Positions 60,487-64,000 of a stretch of DNA of 64,000 bases are shown here, one piece after another (the stretch's first letter is position 1; each line of letters opens with the position of its first letter). The notes beneath the pieces are model-generated. The model did no database searches. It saw nothing but the letters and a program-made list of their open reading frames with translations, and was not told the origin of the DNA. Both the position numbers and the translations under genes were made by a program. The stretch comes from Vibrio plantisponsor (GTDB lineage Bacteria; Pseudomonadota; Gammaproteobacteria; Enterobacterales; Vibrionaceae). The stretch covers positions 372,001 to 436,000 of the forward strand of contig NZ_JABEQC010000002.1 in NCBI RefSeq assembly GCF_013041605.1. Reading direction: 5' to 3'.

Positions 60487-60518
60487 CTATCAAGCCAGCG
60501 GCAACGCTGGCTTGATAG
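60487..60518 (+). terminator. Perfect 14-bp hairpin between flgE and flgF
   Basis: CTATCAAGCCAGCG (60487-60500), loop GCAA, CGCTGGCTTGATAG (60505-60518). There is no T run, so it may act as a terminator with little help or as an mRNA-stabilising or processing element. Confidence 0.6.
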
Positions 60519-60608
60519 GATTGCCAGCTTGCCACATTGCCGCGGCAAACCTCCCAGTAATATCCCTTCTATTTACAGTAACTTTCTGTTTTATATTAAA
60601 AATAAAAC

Positions 60609-60625
60609 TTGGCACACCTATTGCT
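60609..60625 (+). promoter_or_regulatory. Sigma-54 promoter of flgF
   Basis: TTGGCACACCTATTGCT has GG (60611-60612) and GC (60623-60624) ten bases apart and includes the full GGCAC and TTGCT blocks of the consensus. It is 36 bases before the flgF start. Confidence 0.88.
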
Positions 60626-60660
60626 TTATAAGTCGTAACAGATGAATTTTGGAGCAAATT

Positions 60661-61410
60661 ATGGACCGTGCATTGTTTCTCGCCATGAGTGGCGCAAAGC
60701 AAAATATGCAAGCTATGCAGCTAAGAGCGAATAACTTGGCCAACGTAAGCACAACAGGTTTCCGTGCTGACTTAGCACAAGCGCGTTCAATGCAAGCATA
60801 CGGTGATGGTCTGCCTAGCCGAGTGTTCAGTATGACTGAGCGCCCTGGAAACAACTTCCAGCAAGGTAGCGTGATCACAACGGGACGTGATTTGGATGTC
60901 ACCATTCAAGGTGATGGTTGGATTGCTGTTCAAGACAAAACCGGCGCTGAAGGTTTAACTCGTAACGGTAATCTGCAAATCGACCAAACGGGTCTTTTGC
61001 TCAACGGCAATGGTCACTTGGTGCTTGGTGAAACCGGTGCACCAATTACTTTGCCGGTACCTGTGGCAAAAGTTGAAATCGGTAACGACGGTACCATCTC
61101 AGTTCGCCCACAAGGCGCACCGGCAGATGCTATGGAAATTGTTGACCGCATCAAACTTGTTCGCCCAAACAACCAAGATTTATACAAAGATGTAAATGGT
61201 CTTTTCCGCGCGAAAGATCCAAACGCGGCATACGATGCAGATGCCAATGTGAAAATTCTGACCAGAGCCCTAGAAGGCAGTAACGTCAATGCGGTAGGTG
61301 AAATGACCAGCCTAATCGAGTTACAGCGTCAGTTTGAAATGCAAGTCAAAATGATGAGCACGGCAGAAGACATGGACAAATCGTCCGATTCTCTGCTTCG
61401 TATGAGCTAA
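60661..61410 (+). CDS. flgF: Flagellar basal-body rod protein FlgF
   Basis: Proximal rod subunit. ATG 60661 lies six bases after GGAG and yields 249 residues beginning MDRALFLAMSGAKQNMQAM; the TTG at 60649 is rejected. The FlgG-like C-terminus SLIELQRQFEMQVKMMSTA is present. Confidence 0.96.
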   Translation: MDRALFLAMSGAKQNMQAMQLRANNLANVSTTGFRADLAQARSMQAYGDGLPSRVFSMTERPGNNFQQGSVITTGRDLDVTIQGDGWIAVQDKTGAEGLTRNGNLQIDQTGLLLNGNGHLVLGETGAPITLPVPVAKVEIGNDGTISVRPQGAPADAMEIVDRIKLVRPNNQDLYKDVNGLFRAKDPNAAYDADANVKILTRALEGSNVNAVGEMTSLIELQRQFEMQVKMMSTAEDMDKSSDSLLRMS

Positions 61411-61430
61411 CCAATTGAAAGGAAATTAGT

Positions 61431-62219
61431 ATGCAGCCGGCATTATGGGTAAGTAAAACAGGCCTCGACGCGCAGCAAACCAATATTGCTACGATCTCGA
61501 ACAACTTAGCGAACGCCTCGACGATTGGTTTCAAAAAAAGTCGTGCCGTGTTTGAAGATTTGTTCTATCAAAATATTAACCAACCTGGCGGTCAGTCATC
61601 TCAGAATACTGAATTGCCAAGTGGTTTGATGTTAGGTGCGGGTTCTAAAGTAGTGGCGACTCAAAAGGTACACACTAACGGTAACGCACAAACGACAACC
61701 AACAGCCTTGATATGATGATCGAAGGGGATGGTTTTTTCCAAATCCTGATGCCGGATGGCAACATCGGCTACTCACGAAACGGTCAGTTCACTCTCAACG
61801 ATGAAGGTGTAATTGTGACCTCAGGTGCGGGCTATCCGCTAGACCCAGAAATTGTGGTTCCTGAAGATGCAATCTCAATCACTATCGGTAATGACGGTGA
61901 GGTTTCAGCACGTATTCGTGGTCAGCAAGACAACCAGGTATTAGGTCAGATCACCACGGTAGATTTTATTAACCCAGGTGGTTTAGAGCCGATTGGTCAG
62001 AACCTTTACTTGCCGACAGGGGCAAGTGGTGACCCTCAAGAGGGTGTCCCAGGTTTGGATGGCTTAGGCAGTATTCGTCAATCGATGTTGGAAAGCTCAA
62101 ACGTTAACGTTACGGAAGAGTTGGTTAATATGATTGAAGCGCAACGTGTTTACGAAATGAACTCGAAAGTGATCTCTGCGGTAGACAAGATGATGAGCTA
62201 TGCGAACCAACAGCTATAA
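61431..62219 (+). CDS. flgG: Flagellar distal rod protein FlgG
   Basis: Distal rod subunit of 262 residues with MQPALWVSKTGLDAQQTNIA, ISNNLANASTIGFKKSRAVF and the C-terminal VTEELVNMIEAQRVYEMNSK. It is 20 bases after flgF and 48 before flgH. Confidence 0.98.
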   Translation: MQPALWVSKTGLDAQQTNIATISNNLANASTIGFKKSRAVFEDLFYQNINQPGGQSSQNTELPSGLMLGAGSKVVATQKVHTNGNAQTTTNSLDMMIEGDGFFQILMPDGNIGYSRNGQFTLNDEGVIVTSGAGYPLDPEIVVPEDAISITIGNDGEVSARIRGQQDNQVLGQITTVDFINPGGLEPIGQNLYLPTGASGDPQEGVPGLDGLGSIRQSMLESSNVNVTEELVNMIEAQRVYEMNSKVISAVDKMMSYANQQL

Positions 62220-62267
62220 CCGGATAACGGTTAACTTTGGTTCATATAGAGTGATTGAGAGATAGTG

Positions 62268-63050
62268 ATGATGAAACGTTTACTTAGCCTAATTTTTGTT
62301 TTGACTGTTTCTGGCTGTGGATTATTGCCAGAAGAGATCGAAACTTCGGATGTGACTGCCGGAACTACGGTCGTGGATGCGGTTGAAGGTGACAAGTCTG
62401 CTGAAAGTGATTCAGGGCTAGTTGATACGCTACGTAAACGTACAGATCCTGTTGCTGGCGATCCTGCATGGGCGCCGATTCACCCTAAAGCTAAACCTGA
62501 GCATTATGCAGCAGAGACGGGTTCACTGTTTAACCTCGCGACCACGACCAGCTTATATGATGATTCTAAACCTCGTGGCATCGGTGACATCATTACGGTG
62601 ACCTTGGATGAGAAAACCAAAGCGGCAAAAAGTGCTGATGCTGATTTGTCAAAATCGAATGACGCATCGATGGATCCTCTTGCCGTCGGTGGGCAAAACT
62701 TAACCGTCGGCGATTACAACTTCTCGTATGCGTTAAAGAATGACAATAAATTCAGCGGCAGTGCAGAAGCTAACCAGAGCAACAGTCTCTCTGGTTCGAT
62801 CACAGTCGAAGTGATTGAAGTACTGGCAAACGGTAACCTAGTGATTCGTGGTGAAAAATGGTTAACCTTTAATACTGGTGATGAGTACATTCGTTTAAGC
62901 GGCACTATTCGTCCAGACGACATTGATTTTGATAACACCATTGCTTCAACCCGTATTTCTAACGCTCGAATTCAATATTCTGGTACAGGAACGAACCAAG
63001 ATATGCAAGAACCTGGATTCTTGGCACGATTTTTTAATGTGTCTCTGTAG
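62268..63050 (+). CDS. flgH: Flagellar L-ring lipoprotein FlgH
   Basis: Outer-membrane L ring. The 260-residue lipoprotein has the lipobox VSGC with cysteine 17, and the family signatures [34 protein letters not shown] and [15 protein letters not shown] 62268 or 62271 are both close to GAGAGA; GTG 62265 is less likely. The C-terminal FFNVSL ending is typical. Confidence 0.95.
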   Translation: MMKRLLSLIFVLTVSGCGLLPEEIETSDVTAGTTVVDAVEGDKSAESDSGLVDTLRKRTDPVAGDPAWAPIHPKAKPEHYAAETGSLFNLATTTSLYDDSKPRGIGDIITVTLDEKTKAAKSADADLSKSNDASMDPLAVGGQNLTVGDYNFSYALKNDNKFSGSAEANQSNSLSGSITVEVIEVLANGNLVIRGEKWLTFNTGDEYIRLSGTIRPDDIDFDNTIASTRISNARIQYSGTGTNQDMQEPGFLARFFNVSL

Positions 63051-63095
63051 ATTAAGCTCTACAGTCGAAGAATTGACAGAATTAAGTTGATATCG

Positions 63096-63126
63096 ATGAG
63101 GCCTAATTGGCCTCATTTGTTTTTTG
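63096..63126 (+). terminator. Terminator-like hairpin between flgH and flgI
   Basis: ATGAGGCC, loop TAATT, GGCCTCAT, then TTGTTTTTTG. It lies inside the flagellar gene series, 40 bases before flgI. Confidence 0.7.
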
Positions 63127-63165
63127 AACTCAGGTCGGCAGACCTAACGTTAACGGTAACCCACA

Positions 63166-64000
63166 ATGAAAAAACTCACTTTGTTATTGATGATGCTAGT
63201 GACAGCAAGCGCCAACGCAGCTCGCATCAAAGATGTTGCTCAAGTAGCAGGTGTGCGTAGTAACCAATTGGTGGGCTACGGTTTGGTGACTGGTTTGCCG
63301 GGTACGGGGGAATCCACACCTTTCACAGATCAAAGCTTCAACGCCATGCTGCAAAGCTTCGGCATTCAATTGCCACCTGGCACTAAGCCAAAAACTAAAA
63401 ACGTTGCCGCTGTAATCGTGACGGCTGATTTGCCTGCATTCTCTAAGCAAGGTCAAACGGTTGATATTACCGTATCTTCTATCGGTTCAGCGAAAAGTCT
63501 ACGTGGCGGTACATTGATGCAGACCTTCCTAAAAGGTCTGGATGGTCAGGTTTACGCTGTGGCACAAGGTAACTTAGTTGTTAGCGGCTTTAGTGCCTCC
63601 GGTGCGGACGGTTCAAAAGTCGTGGGTAATAACCCAGCGGTGGGTATGATTTCTGGTGGTGCGATTGTCGAGCGTGAAGTTCCAACACCATTTGGTCGCG
63701 GCGATTTTATTACCTTCAACTTGCTGGAATCAGATTTTACTACTGCTCAACGTATGGCAGATGCAGTGAACAACTTCCTTGGTCCTCAAATGGCATCAGC
63801 GGTAGATGCTGCATCAGTTCGCGTTCGTGCACCTCGTGATGTGAGCCAGCGAGTGGCATTTCTTTCTGCGATTGAAAACTTAGAATTTAACCCAGCAGAC
63901 GGTTCGGCAAAAATTATTGTTAACTCCCGCACTGGTACTATTGTTGTCGGTCAGCACGTTCGCCTAAAACCTGCGGCAGTGACTCATGGTGGTATGACAG
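63166..64000 (+). CDS. flgI: Flagellar P-ring protein FlgI (partial, C-terminus beyond the window)
   Basis: Periplasmic P ring around the rod. ATG 63166 opens a frame that is still open at 64000, 278 codons of an expected 360 or so. The signal peptide [18 protein letters not shown] is followed by [32 protein letters not shown] and [20 protein letters not shown], which are diagnostic of FlgI. FlgA from this window would be its assembly chaperone. Confidence 0.96.
   Translation, partial: MKKLTLLLMMLVTASANAARIKDVAQVAGVRSNQLVGYGLVTGLPGTGESTPFTDQSFNAMLQSFGIQLPPGTKPKTKNVAAVIVTADLPAFSKQGQTVDITVSSIGSAKSLRGGTLMQTFLKGLDGQVYAVAQGNLVVSGFSASGADGSKVVGNNPAVGMISGGAIVEREVPTPFGRGDFITFNLLESDFTTAQRMADAVNNFLGPQMASAVDAASVRVRAPRDVSQRVAFLSAIENLEFNPADGSAKIIVNSRTGTIVVGQHVRLKPAAVTHGGMT

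Noticed and set aside
63196..63456. Reverse 86-residue ORF at the right edge
   Set aside because: Antisense to flgI, whose signal peptide and motifs are clear.

Overview
The window reads as about 64 kb of core chromosome from a Vibrio or close relative. This rests on three things: flgT, flgO and flgP beside flgA-flgM-flgN and cheV-cheR-flgBCDEFGHI, which is the Vibrio polar flagellum layout; a glnB/tilS/accA/dnaE neighbourhood typical of marine gammaproteobacteria; and an E. coli-like order of housekeeping genes. I cannot assign a species. Most of the sequence is ordinary conserved chromosome. The unusual material sits mainly between about 39.6 and 40.0 kb and between 45.5 and 51.3 kb.

Layout. 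1-6.1 kb: map (cut by the window edge) diverges from rpsB-tsf, followed by pyrH, frr, uppS and cdsA (translation, UMP kinase, undecaprenyl and CDP-diacylglycerol supply). 6.2-22.1 kb: a long co-directional envelope block dxr-rseP-bamA-skp-lpxD-fabZ-lpxA-lpxB-rnhB-dnaE-accA-tilS, coupling isoprenoid precursor, outer-membrane assembly, lipid A and fatty-acid synthesis with the replicative polymerase. 22.1-30.2 kb: a small cytochrome c, glnB, a YafD-like phosphohydrolase, a YIP1 membrane protein, mltD, gloB, a yafS-type methyltransferase, rnhA, dnaQ and a TIGR03503-type membrane protein. 30.3-39.4 kb: fadE with a FadR-like operator, gmhA, yafJ, purMN with a PurR box, upp, rluF, smrA and a DUF3149 micro-protein.

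39.6-45.5 kb: tRNA-Pro followed by a 114-bp tandem repeat that duplicates its 3' end and terminator, a TraB/GumN protein, the copper ATPase copA with a CueR-type promoter (19-bp spacer), and gltX. 45.5-51.3 kb is more accessory: an unrecognised 168-residue protein, an Aer-like receptor, a GNAT acetyltransferase, an AT-rich stretch with a decayed tRNA-Arg 3' half, a CSS/EAL protein that has lost a catalytic stretch, and an intact tRNA-Arg(CCT). 51.3-64 kb: flagellar genes for the H-ring (flgT, flgO, flgP), export and sigma-28 control (flgN, flgM), P-ring assembly (flgA), chemotaxis (cheV, cheR), and the rod-hook-ring series flgB to flgI, which runs off the window. Sigma-54 type promoters precede flgB and flgF, and a sigma-28 type promoter precedes flgM.

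I found no CRISPR array, no intact transposase or integrase and no prophage. The strongest candidates for something undescribed are the EAL protein with an exact loss of about 30 residues, its placement between an intact and a decayed tRNA-Arg copy, and the tRNA-Pro trailer repeat.
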